A stretch of 64,000 nt of DNA. Origin: Polynucleobacter sp. HIN11 (GTDB taxonomy: Bacteria > Pseudomonadota > Gammaproteobacteria > Burkholderiales > Burkholderiaceae). The notes under the pieces were generated by a model. That model was not told the DNA's origin. It worked only from the letters and a program-made list of their open reading frames with translations, and searched no databases. Made by a program: the position numbers and the translations under genes. The DNA is taken from positions 992,001 to 1,056,000 of the forward strand of contig NZ_AP028142.1 in NCBI RefSeq assembly GCF_030297675.1, given 5' to 3'. This document shows, piece after piece, positions 8,722 to 16,730 of the stretch (the stretch's first letter is position 1; every line of letters begins with the position of its first letter).

Positions 8722-10623
8722 ATGAGCGTTAGCACCGAGAATCAAAAGAAGGCGAAACCTGAGATCCCAAGTCTGAAGAGTTTGGAGCGTGACTTTGGAC
8801 AAAAGTTTGCCTATCCGGCTTCCACCAAAACCTATTTGCAAGGATCGCGGCCTGACGTGAAGGCACCGATTCGGGTGATTGAGCAGTTACCGACCAAAAC
8901 TGGTGAAACCGAGACTGCCAATCCGCCGATTCCGGTGTATGACACCTCGGGTCCCTACAGCGATCCTGATATCGTCATCAATTTAGAAAAGGGTCTACCC
9001 AAATTACGTAGTCAATGGATTGCTGAGCGCGGCGATACCGAGCAATTGGCTGGCCCCTCCTCCGAATACGGAGTGGCTCGTGCGCATGATCCAGCCACAG
9101 CGCATTTACGCTTCTCACACATCGCTGCACCTCGGGTTGCCAAGTCCGGTGCGAACGTGAGTCAAATGCATTACGCCCGCAAAGGCATCATTACCCCTGA
9201 AATGGAATACGTTGCGCTGCGCGAGTCCATGGGCCTTGAGAAACTTCGCCAAGATCCACGCTATCAACAGATCCTCAAGCAGCACCCTGGCAAATCCTTT
9301 GGTGCGAATATTCCGGATGTGATTACTCCGGAGTTTGTACGCTCGGAGATTGCCGCAGGCCGTGCCATTATCCCCGCCAATATTAATCACCCAGAGCTCG
9401 AGCCCATGATCATTGGCCGCAACTTCCGTGTGAAGATTAATGGCAATTTGGGTAACTCCGCCGTGACCTCCTCGATTAATGAAGAGGTCGAGAAAATGGT
9501 CTGGGCGATCCGTTGGGGTGCCGACACCATCATGGATCTCTCCACCGGTAAGCATATTCATGAAACGCGTGAGTGGATTATTCGGAACTCGCCTGTACCC
9601 ATTGGTACGGTGCCGATTTATCAAGCACTCGATAAGACCGGCGGTATTGCCGAAGATCTCACCTGGGAAATGTTCCGTGACACCTTGGTGGAGCAAGCCG
9701 AGCAAGGCGTGGATTACTTTACGATCCATGCGGGCGTATTGCTGCGTTATGTACCGCTCACTGCCGATCGCATCACCGGCATCGTCTCACGCGGTGGCTC
9801 GATCATGGCCAAGTGGTGCTTAGCGCATCACAAAGAGAACTTCCTCTACACCCACTTTGATGAGATCTGCGAGATCATGAAAGCCTATGACGTGTCATTT
9901 AGTCTTGGCGATGGTTTGCGTCCAGGTTGCATCGCGGACTCCAATGACGCTGCTCAGTTTGGTGAGTTGCATACCTTAGGTGAACTTACCGCTAAGGCCT
10001 GGAAACACGATGTACAAGTGATGATTGAAGGCCCTGGTCACGTTCCAATGCAACGCATTGAAGAGAACATGACCGAAGAACTCAAGCATTGCCTTGAGGC
10101 CCCCTTCTACACCCTAGGACCCTTGATTACTGATATTGCTCCTGGCTACGATCACATCACCAGTGGTGTGGGCGCTGCGCAGATTGGTTGGTACGGCACG
10201 GCGATGCTGTGCTATGTAACTCCCAAAGAACATTTGGGTCTTCCCGATAAAGAGGACGTGCGCGAGGGCATCATTACCTACAAGATCGCTGCCCATGGCG
10301 CTGACCTTGCGAAGGGCTTTCCGGGTGCGCAATTGCGCGATAACGCCCTCTCCAAAGCACGTTTTGAGTTCCGCTGGGAAGATCAGTTCAATCTAGGCTT
10401 GGATCCCGAGCGTGCGCGTGAGTACCACGATGCCACCCTACCAGCCGAGGGTGCCAAGATTGCGCACTTCTGTTCAATGTGCGGTCCCAAGTTCTGCTCC
10501 ATGAAGATCACCCAAGATGTGCGTGATTACGCCGCGAGCCTCAAAGAAGGTGTTGATCCTGCCAAGGGTATGGAAGAGAAATCCATCGAGTTCCGCAAAC
10601 GCGGCAGTGAGATCTATCAGTAG
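8722..10623 (+). CDS. thiC: phosphomethylpyrimidine synthase
   Basis: ThiC is the radical-SAM enzyme that turns aminoimidazole ribotide into HMP phosphate, the pyrimidine half of thiamine. The C-terminal CxxCxxxxC cluster motif (CSMCGPKFC, Cys584, 587 and 592) binds the 4Fe-4S cluster. Conserved GNLGNSAV and EGPGHVPM segments are present. An ATG at 8716 touches the AGGAG ribosome site (8711-8715), so the ATG at 8722, six bases after it, is the better start and gives 633 residues. It is the first gene behind the TPP riboswitch and leads thiC-thiO-thiS-thiG-thiE. Confidence 0.97.
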   Translation: MSVSTENQKKAKPEIPSLKSLERDFGQKFAYPASTKTYLQGSRPDVKAPIRVIEQLPTKTGETETANPPIPVYDTSGPYSDPDIVINLEKGLPKLRSQWIAERGDTEQLAGPSSEYGVARAHDPATAHLRFSHIAAPRVAKSGANVSQMHYARKGIITPEMEYVALRESMGLEKLRQDPRYQQILKQHPGKSFGANIPDVITPEFVRSEIAAGRAIIPANINHPELEPMIIGRNFRVKINGNLGNSAVTSSINEEVEKMVWAIRWGADTIMDLSTGKHIHETREWIIRNSPVPIGTVPIYQALDKTGGIAEDLTWEMFRDTLVEQAEQGVDYFTIHAGVLLRYVPLTADRITGIVSRGGSIMAKWCLAHHKENFLYTHFDEICEIMKAYDVSFSLGDGLRPGCIADSNDAAQFGELHTLGELTAKAWKHDVQVMIEGPGHVPMQRIEENMTEELKHCLEAPFYTLGPLITDIAPGYDHITSGVGAAQIGWYGTAMLCYVTPKEHLGLPDKEDVREGIITYKIAAHGADLAKGFPGAQLRDNALSKARFEFRWEDQFNLGLDPERAREYHDATLPAEGAKIAHFCSMCGPKFCSMKITQDVRDYAASLKEGVDPAKGMEEKSIEFRKRGSEIYQ

Positions 10624-10631
10624 GTCTTGAA

Positions 10632-11747
10632 ATGAGTATGTCATACGCCATCGTTGGTGCCGGCCTCATGGGTCGGATGATGGCGTATGCCCTCACCAAA
10701 TCGGGCTCAAAGGTGGAACTGTTTGAGCGCAGTGGCCCCGATGCAGAGCACTCCGCTGCACGGGTTGCCGCTTCGATGTTAGCCCCTCTTGCCGAATCAG
10801 CGATTACCGAAGCACCGGTGGTGCGCATGGGGCTGTATGGGCTTGATCGCTGGAAGCAGCTCATTACGGAGTTGAACGCGCAAGTATCGCAACAGACCTA
10901 CTTTCAGCAAGACGGCACCCTCGTTCTGTGGCATCGTCTTGATGCACCCGAGGCGCAACGCTTTGCTGAACATCTTGAGCGTAATGTGCGCATGAACCCA
11001 GCTCTGGCGACACCCTGGCATCTTGATAGCAAGGCACTCACCGAGCTTGAGCCTGCCCTAGCGGAGCGCTTTACCCAAGGTCTCTTTTTGCCTCGCGAGG
11101 GCCAGCTCGATAATCGTCAACTCTTAACTGGCTTACTTGAGTTCTTAACGAAAGCACAAGTGCCCATGCATTGGCATCGTGCGATGGAGCCCCATGAGCT
11201 GCGTGGACATGGCTTTGACTGGGTGATTGACTGCCGTGGCTTAGGTGCCAAAGCCAGTTGGGCCGATACCCGCAATCCCCTGCGTGGGGTTCGGGGGGAA
11301 GTGATTCGGGTGCATGCCCCAGAGGTCAAGCTCAAGCGTCCTACACGCTTGATCCACCCCCGCTATCCCATCTACATTGCACCCAAAGAGAATGATCTCT
11401 ATGTAATTGGGGCCACTGAAATTGAATCCGATGACCTCTCGCCCGTGAGCGTGCGCTCTTCCATGGAATTACTCTCAGCGGCCTACTCGGTGCACTCCGG
11501 CTTTGCCGAGGCACGGATTGTGGAAGCGGCTACGCAATGTCGTCCAACGCTTAAAAATAATTTGCCGGAGATATGCATCCCTGAACCTGGGCTCATGCAA
11601 ATCAATGGGCTCTATCGCCATGGTTATTTAATTGCGCCAGCAATGATGGATGCAGCAATACAACTTCTACGTGGTGAGAACCAAACGCTTGCCAAGCGCT
11701 TTGATTTGAAAATCCAGCAAGCTAGCTTGAGTGGATCCCTCGTATGA
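10632..11747 (+). CDS. thiO: glycine oxidase / FAD-dependent oxidoreductase of thiazole synthesis
   Basis: ThiO oxidises glycine to the dehydroglycine (iminoglycine) that ThiG uses to build the thiazole ring. The 371-residue protein begins with a dinucleotide-binding motif (AIVGAGLMGRMMAYAL, residues about 5-20) and has the DAO-family C-terminal segment with RHGYLIAPAM near 330. It sits 8 bases after thiC, and its stop overlaps the thiS start by four bases. Use of ThiO rather than the oxygen-sensitive ThiH fits an aerobic organism. Confidence 0.93.
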   Translation: MSMSYAIVGAGLMGRMMAYALTKSGSKVELFERSGPDAEHSAARVAASMLAPLAESAITEAPVVRMGLYGLDRWKQLITELNAQVSQQTYFQQDGTLVLWHRLDAPEAQRFAEHLERNVRMNPALATPWHLDSKALTELEPALAERFTQGLFLPREGQLDNRQLLTGLLEFLTKAQVPMHWHRAMEPHELRGHGFDWVIDCRGLGAKASWADTRNPLRGVRGEVIRVHAPEVKLKRPTRLIHPRYPIYIAPKENDLYVIGATEIESDDLSPVSVRSSMELLSAAYSVHSGFAEARIVEAATQCRPTLKNNLPEICIPEPGLMQINGLYRHGYLIAPAMMDAAIQLLRGENQTLAKRFDLKIQQASLSGSLV

Positions 11748-11944
11748 TGCGCGTGCTCGTCAACCAACAGGTCCATGAGCTTCCCCCTGCGAGCAAGGTT
11801 AGCGATCTCTTAACAGTGCTCGATGCCAAGCCACCGTATGCCGTGGCGGTTAATTTGCAGTTCGTTCCCAAATCACAGCATGCGGAGTATGTATTGCATG
11901 ACAACGACTCCATTGAAATTATTTCACCGGTGACCGGTGGTTAA
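11744..11944 (+). CDS. thiS: sulfur carrier protein ThiS
   Basis: A 66-residue ubiquitin-fold protein ending in the diagnostic Gly-Gly (SPVTGG), the site of adenylation and thiocarboxylate formation. It carries sulfur to ThiG for thiazole assembly. The start overlaps the end of thiO (ATGA), so the two are translationally coupled. No thiF is present in the window, so the activating enzyme must be encoded elsewhere. Confidence 0.96.
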   Translation: MMRVLVNQQVHELPPASKVSDLLTVLDAKPPYAVAVNLQFVPKSQHAEYVLHDNDSIEIISPVTGG

Positions 11945-11962
11945 ACTATCCGTATACGCACC

Positions 11963-12775
11963 ATGACCGCTCCTTTACCAACCCACCTCAACGATCCCCT
12001 CATTCTGTATGGGGAGTCATTTGCGAGTCGCTTACTATTGGGTACCTCACGCTATCCCTCGCCTCAGGTACTAGAGACCGCCGTGCAACGTGCACGCCCA
12101 GCGATGATTACAGCAAGCTTGCGACGTCAAGGCTCCGCTGCAACCGAAGCGCACAGTGGCTTTTGGGAGCTCCTCAAGAAAATGGCAGTACCGGTATTAC
12201 CGAATACCGCTGGTTGCCACAGCCCACAAGAGGTAATTACCACCGCGCAGATGGCACGCGAGGTGTTTGAGACCAATTGGATTAAGTTAGAACTGATTGG
12301 AGATGATTACACCCTGCAACCGGATACCTTGCGCCTGGTGCAAACCGCCGAGCATCTCATCAAAGATGGGTTCAAGGTTCTGCCATATTGCACCGAGGAT
12401 CTCATTTTGTGTCAGCGCTTAGTCGATGTTGGTTGCCAAGCGGTCATGCCCTGGGCTGCACCGATTGGCACCGGTCAAGGGCCGCTTAATCCTTATGCGA
12501 TGCGCTTGCTGCGCGAGCGCTTGTCGGTTCCCTTACTTGTCGATGCGGGCTTAGGTCTACCGTCCCATGCCTGTACGGTGATGGAATGGGGCTTTGATGG
12601 TGTGCTACTGAATACGGCCGTAGCACTTGCCCAAGATCCTGTTGCGATGGCTCAAGCCTTCGCCAGCGCCGTTCATGCAGGTCGTCAGGCATTTTTATCG
12701 GGGGCGATGCAACCCCAGGATTCAGCGCAGGCGAGTACCCCATTGGTAGGCACTCCGTTTTGGCATCACGAATAG
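11963..12775 (+). CDS. thiG: thiazole synthase
   Basis: ThiG condenses deoxyxylulose phosphate, dehydroglycine and ThiS thiocarboxylate into the thiazole phosphate. The 270-residue TIM-barrel protein shows LLLGTSRYPS at 25-34, NTAGC at 81-85, the Schiff-base Lys108 in NWIKLELIGD, and the phosphate-binding VDAGLG segment near 193. It lies 18 bases after thiS and 9 bases before thiE. Confidence 0.96.
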   Translation: MTAPLPTHLNDPLILYGESFASRLLLGTSRYPSPQVLETAVQRARPAMITASLRRQGSAATEAHSGFWELLKKMAVPVLPNTAGCHSPQEVITTAQMAREVFETNWIKLELIGDDYTLQPDTLRLVQTAEHLIKDGFKVLPYCTEDLILCQRLVDVGCQAVMPWAAPIGTGQGPLNPYAMRLLRERLSVPLLVDAGLGLPSHACTVMEWGFDGVLLNTAVALAQDPVAMAQAFASAVHAGRQAFLSGAMQPQDSAQASTPLVGTPFWHHE

Positions 12776-12784
12776 GAATCTAGT

Positions 12785-13714
12785 GTGAGTCATATTCGGG
12801 AGATGGCGAAGCAAATTGTGGCAGCGCATTGCCATCATGAGTTGTGCTTACCCTTGCCAACCTTTAGTCCCGATCAACCACCGCCAACCATTAAGACCGA
12901 GACCAGCCAAGATCAATACGAACTTGCTGGTACGATTGCGGCGATTGAGATGGGTTTTATTGAGAGCGATGCGCGCGTGTTAGGCAAAGCATGGTCACGT
13001 ATGATTAAAGACGTAGGTGACTTTAATCCCAAGCTCTGGCCCTCACGCCCAGAGTATTTTGAGATGTTGCCCTACTCGCGCAATTCGAATCCAAGGGCTT
13101 TTAAAGAGTGTCCGAAGCGTTTAGGACTCTATGGGGTGTTCCCCGATGCGGATTGGATTAAGCGCATGGTCGATGCTGAGCTCCCTACCGCACAGTTGCG
13201 ATTTAAATCCGATGATGTAACCCAAATACGTTCACAAATCCGTGAGGCGGTTGCGGCAGTTAAAGGTAGCAAGACCCTCTTGTTTATCAATGACCATTGG
13301 GAAGAAGCGATTGCAGCTGGCGCCTATGGAGTGCACTTGGGTCAGGAAGATTTAGTAAGCGCCAATTTGGATGCGATTCGTGAGGCAGGCCTGCGTTTGG
13401 GGCTGAGTACCCATGGCTACGCTGAGTTGGTGATTGCGGATCGCTATTGCCCAAGCTACATTGCCATGGGTGCGGTGTTCCCGACCAATCTAAAGAAGAT
13501 GCCCACCGCACCTCAAGGCTTAGGTCGCTTATATGCCTATGCCAAGCTCATGCAGCACTACCCGCTTGTCGCCATCGGCGGCATTGACGAGGGCAGTATT
13601 CATGCGGTGGCACAAAGTGGTGTGGGATCGGTCGCAGTAGTACGCGCGATTGTGGCCAGCGATGATCCCAAAGCGGCGGTCAAGCGCTTACAAGAGCTCA
13701 TGAAAACCAACTAA
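12785..13714 (+). CDS. thiE: thiamine-phosphate synthase with an extra N-terminal domain
   Basis: ThiE joins HMP diphosphate and thiazole phosphate to thiamine phosphate. Residues about 112-305 are a standard ThiE barrel with AQLRFK at 136-141, a FINDHWEEAIAAGAYGVHLG stretch and VAIGGI near the end. The protein starts at a GTG with AGGA seven bases upstream. It is 309 residues, about 100 longer than a typical ThiE. The extra N-terminus (1-110) is rich in His, Trp and Tyr and contains FIESDARVLGKAW and KDVGDFNPKLWPSRPEYF. I do not recognise that domain. Confidence 0.9.
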   Translation: MSHIREMAKQIVAAHCHHELCLPLPTFSPDQPPPTIKTETSQDQYELAGTIAAIEMGFIESDARVLGKAWSRMIKDVGDFNPKLWPSRPEYFEMLPYSRNSNPRAFKECPKRLGLYGVFPDADWIKRMVDAELPTAQLRFKSDDVTQIRSQIREAVAAVKGSKTLLFINDHWEEAIAAGAYGVHLGQEDLVSANLDAIREAGLRLGLSTHGYAELVIADRYCPSYIAMGAVFPTNLKKMPTAPQGLGRLYAYAKLMQHYPLVAIGGIDEGSIHAVAQSGVGSVAVVRAIVASDDPKAAVKRLQELMKTN

Positions 13715-13719
13715 GCAAG

Positions 13720-14595
13720 CTATTGTTGGTCAGGTAGTTGGGTGGGATAGAAGTCGTGCATATGCCACAGCGGCCCGGGACCCTTACCAATTTCTAAACG
13801 CTGCCCTGCTTCAATTGCTGCACTCACAAATGATATTGCTTTCGCTACCGAGTGACTGAGATCATGCTTGTCAGCCAAGTAGGTTGCAATAGCACTTGAG
13901 AGTGAGCAGCCTGTGCCATGGGTGTTCACCGTCGGTATGCGTGGATGCTTAAACTCTTTATGAAACACGACCGGCACATCGTCTTTGCGATCATGCCAGA
14001 TTAAATAGTCGACTAGCTCATTGGGCTCACCTTCCAGGTGTCCACCTTTGATCAAGACCGCGCGTGGGCCAAGGGCTAATAGTTCTTCAGCAGCTGTCTT
14101 GAATTGATCAACCGCCACAATCGGACGTCCCAATAAGATCGAAGCTTCATGTAAATTGGGGGTGATGATGGTCGCAAGGGGAAAGAGTTCGGTCACCATG
14201 GTGCGCGCTGTATCGTCACTACCCAAACTGGCTCCTGAGGTAGCCCGCAAGACCGGATCCAATACGATTTTACGAATACCGTGTTTCTTGAGTGTAGCGG
14301 CCACTGTTTTTACAATGGCGGGGCTCGCCAGCATGCCGATCTTGACCACATCCACACCAATATCCGTCACTACTGCATCAATTTGCGCTTCAATCACATC
14401 AAGGTCAACATCTTGGATACGGGTCACACCCATCGTGTTTTGTGCAGTAATTGCCGTAATGGCGGTCATTCCAAAGCCACCTAAGGCAGTAATGACCTTC
14501 AGATCCGCCTGAATCCCTGCGCCACCACCACTATCAGATCCCGCAATGCTTAATACCTTGGGGATGAAGATGGGGTTGGGTTTAGTGAGTTTCAT
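13720..14595 (-). CDS. thiD: hydroxymethylpyrimidine/phosphomethylpyrimidine kinase
   Basis: ThiD phosphorylates HMP and HMP phosphate to HMP diphosphate, the co-substrate of ThiE. The 291-residue ribokinase-fold protein has the GSDSGGGAGIQADLK signature near residues 18-33, MTAITAITAQNT after it, and the ATP-site anion hole in NTHGTGCSLSSAIA near 230. It is convergent with thiE (5 bases between stops) and so is transcribed separately from the riboswitch operon; I saw no second THI element upstream of it. Confidence 0.95.
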   Translation of the reverse strand: MKLTKPNPIFIPKVLSIAGSDSGGGAGIQADLKVITALGGFGMTAITAITAQNTMGVTRIQDVDLDVIEAQIDAVVTDIGVDVVKIGMLASPAIVKTVAATLKKHGIRKIVLDPVLRATSGASLGSDDTARTMVTELFPLATIITPNLHEASILLGRPIVAVDQFKTAAEELLALGPRAVLIKGGHLEGEPNELVDYLIWHDRKDDVPVVFHKEFKHPRIPTVNTHGTGCSLSSAIATYLADKHDLSHSVAKAISFVSAAIEAGQRLEIGKGPGPLWHMHDFYPTQLPDQQ

Positions 14596-14623
14596 GAAAA
14601 AGAGGTCCTCGGAATCTATTCGT

Positions 14624-14629
14624 TATAAT
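14624..14629 (+). promoter_or_regulatory. -10 element of the tRNA-Asn promoter
   Basis: A perfect TATAAT at 14624-14629 lies 10 bases before the mature tRNA start. No convincing -35 hexamer is visible at the expected distance. Confidence 0.5.
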
Positions 14630-14638
14630 AGCGTCTAT

Positions 14639-14714
14639 TCCCTGATAGCTCAGTCGGTAGAGCGACGGACTGTTAATCCGCAGGTCCCTGGTTCGAGTCC
14701 AGGTCGGGGAGCCA
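14639..14714 (+). tRNA. tRNA-Asn (anticodon GTT)
   Basis: A complete cloverleaf starts TCCCTGA at 14639, with D arm GCTC/GAGC, anticodon stem CGGAC/GTCCG-like pairing around CTGTTAA (anticodon GTT), T arm with GGTTCGAGTCC, 3' strand TCGGGGA, discriminator G and encoded CCA ending at 14714. One G-T pair occurs in the acceptor stem. Confidence 0.95.
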
Positions 14715-14722
14715 AATTCAGT

Positions 14723-14760
14723 AAGGCTTACAGCTTAATTGGCTTGTAAGCCTTTTTCTT
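14723..14760 (+). terminator. rho-independent terminator of tRNA-Asn
   Basis: AAGGCTTAC (14723-14731) pairs perfectly with GTAAGCCTT (14746-14754), with a 14-base loop, and runs into a T-rich tract (TTTTTCTT). It ends just before the stop of the convergent solute-binding gene and could serve both. Confidence 0.75.
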
Positions 14761-14768
14761 TACTCTGA

Positions 14769-15539
14769 CTACTTATAAAACTGTTGGTTAGCACTCTCAA
14801 TCAGTTGATCGACCGTACCACTGGCAACTGCTTTTTTGATCCCCTCAGTAAAGCCCTTTTCTAATTGGGAGTAACACTTCGATTTTTTAGAGAAGGCAAT
14901 ATACATATCTGCTGTTAACACGCTCTTGGGCAAGAAAACCACCTTTGAGTCCAGATTTAACTTCTTAGCCTCTAATTTGCCTGGGTAGCTTCCAATAATT
15001 AAATAGTCGGCCTGTTTATTGAGCAACTGAGTAAATGCCTGATCAACGCCATTGGATCGAACAACATTCAAATCAGTTTTGATATAGGCATCAAATTGAC
15101 TGCCATAACTCTCTCCTTGGTTGGTCACGCCACGATGCCCTTTTAAATCAGACCATTGAGTGAACTTAAAGTTGTCACCCTTACGAATCACGATCGATAC
15201 TGGATCGAGCATGTAAGGTGGCTCTATGTAATGCATATATTCGGCCCGAGCTGGGTTCTTATAGATGCCAAAGATGATGTCTGCGCGACCATCACGTATG
15301 GCTTGTTGCGCCTTCTCCCATGAACCAAAATCCATCGAGGTAACTTTCTCAACCCCAAGACCTTTGGCAATATTGCTGACTAAAGTAACCGATGACCCTT
15401 GCAGTTTTCCGTCGGCTGCCCAAGCAACTGGCGGATATGCTGGATGGCCAGTGATAACCAATGCCTTACATTGCTGCGCTTGAGCGATATGAGTTAGGGA
15501 TAAAGTAATTAGGATTGTTGGTAAATAACGGCGCATCAT
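14769..15539 (-). CDS. periplasmic solute-binding protein (family 3)
   Basis: A 256-residue secreted protein of the bacterial extracellular solute-binding family 3, as used by polar amino acid ABC importers. The signal peptide is MMRRYLPTILITLSLTHIAQA, cut before QQ. The mature part has AYPPVAWAADGKLQGSSVTLV and the RADIIFGIYKNPAR region typical of the ligand lobes. The open frame starts ten codons earlier, but the ATG at 15539 follows AAAGG by six bases and gives a proper signal peptide. No ABC permease or ATPase is adjacent, so it is an orphan binding protein. The ligand is unknown. Confidence 0.82.
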   Translation of the reverse strand: MMRRYLPTILITLSLTHIAQAQQCKALVITGHPAYPPVAWAADGKLQGSSVTLVSNIAKGLGVEKVTSMDFGSWEKAQQAIRDGRADIIFGIYKNPARAEYMHYIEPPYMLDPVSIVIRKGDNFKFTQWSDLKGHRGVTNQGESYGSQFDAYIKTDLNVVRSNGVDQAFTQLLNKQADYLIIGSYPGKLEAKKLNLDSKVVFLPKSVLTADMYIAFSKKSKCYSQLEKGFTEGIKKAVASGTVDQLIESANQQFYK

Positions 15540-15577
15540 CAAGAGCCTTTCGTTTAGAAGCTTCATCATACTTGACC

Positions 15578-16387
15578 TTATTGGGCTGATTTAATACTAA
15601 CCCCAAGGTAGGCTCCAAAGCCTTTAGCACTGGTTGGTGTTGTGGTCACCATATAGGTTGGTCCCAACTGAAATGAGACGTGATAGTCCAGCAATTTGAC
15701 CGTTTTGCCACCACTCAAGGTGAGCTGATTAGTAGCATTGCGCGCGGTGTAATTGAAGTTCATTTGACTCGATAAGTTGTAAGTCCACGCATGATCGCTC
15801 GTATAGGACAGTGTTGGTTGCACATTCAGAATGTTGGCTGAGCCACCTGATAGGTCATTGCCAATCCCCCAAGAATTAAACATGGTCGCGCCAATGGTCC
15901 AATTATCTGGTGCATATAGAGCCCCAGCCGATATACCAACACCCGTTTGCCTTGACCCATTATTGGCATTACTGGCTGGGGTCTGAACGTAGGGACCGAT
16001 TCCGGCAAACCATCGTTTATCGAGAATGACAGTGAAATAACTTGGGAACTGAATTGGTTGTTGCTGATTAGTGACCTGCTGATTGCTGATATTGCGGTTG
16101 TAGGTTAATGTCGGGTTCAGAATCAAATGAATGTTTGATCCAAGATGCAGTGGAATGACTGGAGCAACCATATACTCATCTTGCTTAATATTACTGTTGG
16201 CACCTAACTTTTGATTAGCGTTATAGGCGACTAAGACATGCGATTTAGGGTACAGCGGATTTTGCATTTGCTGCCCCGATTTGGCAGTATGGCTCATAGT
16301 ACTCGTTGGGGATTGGGCCAGTGTCACCCCTGAAAGCAAGGGAATGGTCAAGCAAATGAATTTAATTAAATTAATCAACAGTAGCAT
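15578..16387 (-). CDS. outer-membrane beta-barrel protein (paralogue of 46276-47121)
   Basis: A 269-residue exported protein with signal peptide MLLLINLIKFICLTIPLLSG ending in TLAQ. The mature part alternates polar and hydrophobic residues with aromatic girdles and ends in a strand-like SIKSAQ. It shares a pattern with the protein at 46276-47121: W-x-x-G-x-GPY, an N-G-x-x-QTG-x-G core, then DxW-T-x-G and SW-x-x-G, and a final GP-x-Y-x-V stretch. An outer-membrane channel or barrel is likely. The upstream extension (to 16474) overlaps the divergent small gene and is rejected; the start at 16387 precedes the signal peptide directly. Confidence 0.65.
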   Translation of the reverse strand: MLLLINLIKFICLTIPLLSGVTLAQSPTSTMSHTAKSGQQMQNPLYPKSHVLVAYNANQKLGANSNIKQDEYMVAPVIPLHLGSNIHLILNPTLTYNRNISNQQVTNQQQPIQFPSYFTVILDKRWFAGIGPYVQTPASNANNGSRQTGVGISAGALYAPDNWTIGATMFNSWGIGNDLSGGSANILNVQPTLSYTSDHAWTYNLSSQMNFNYTARNATNQLTLSGGKTVKLLDYHVSFQLGPTYMVTTTPTSAKGFGAYLGVSIKSAQ

Positions 16388-16457
16388 GTTATTCGTAGTA
16401 CGATCAATCAATTGGCTTAATGTACAGCATCCTTCCAACTTAACTACGGAGAATGAA

Positions 16458-16730
16458 ATGATTCGATTACGCATGAGTCAACCTATATTAACAATTAGTA
16501 CTGTTCTAATGATCTGGGTGAGCCCTGGAATGGCTCAAGATACCAGCAATGAACAACGCATGATTGACCATTGCCGCCAACGCCATCCTGAGATGAGTGT
16601 TGACCAGTGTCGCTCGATGTATCAAAACATGAAGAACATGACCCCTGAACAACGAGTTGAGCGTTGTAAGCGCAATCATCCCGAGCTATCCGCCGAGGCC
16701 TGCCAGAAAAAATACGGCGGCTCGACCTAG
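16458..16730 (+). CDS. small exported protein with a duplicated Cys-HPE motif
   Basis: A 90-residue protein starting at the ATG at 16458, six bases after GGAG. The signal peptide (MIRLRMSQPILTISTVLMIW...GMAQ) is followed by two near-copies of one motif: CRQRHPEMSVDQCRSMY and CKRNHPELSAEACQKKY, each with two cysteines ten residues apart around HPE-[ML]-S. The unit suggests two small disulfide-stapled helical hairpins in the periplasm. It could bind metal through Cys/His. I do not recognise a named family. It is divergent from the barrel gene and tail-to-tail with the GMC oxidoreductase, overlapping it by 4 bases. Confidence 0.7.
   Translation: MIRLRMSQPILTISTVLMIWVSPGMAQDTSNEQRMIDHCRQRHPEMSVDQCRSMYQNMKNMTPEQRVERCKRNHPELSAEACQKKYGGST

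Noticed and set aside
9115..9729. 204-residue open frame on the minus strand inside thiC
   Set aside because: It lies fully inside the well-supported thiC gene on the other strand, has no ribosome site and no recognisable domain.
16281..16457. Longer N-terminus for the small Cys-HPE protein
   Set aside because: It would overlap the divergent barrel gene's signal peptide; the ATG at 16458 has a good ribosome site and signal peptide.
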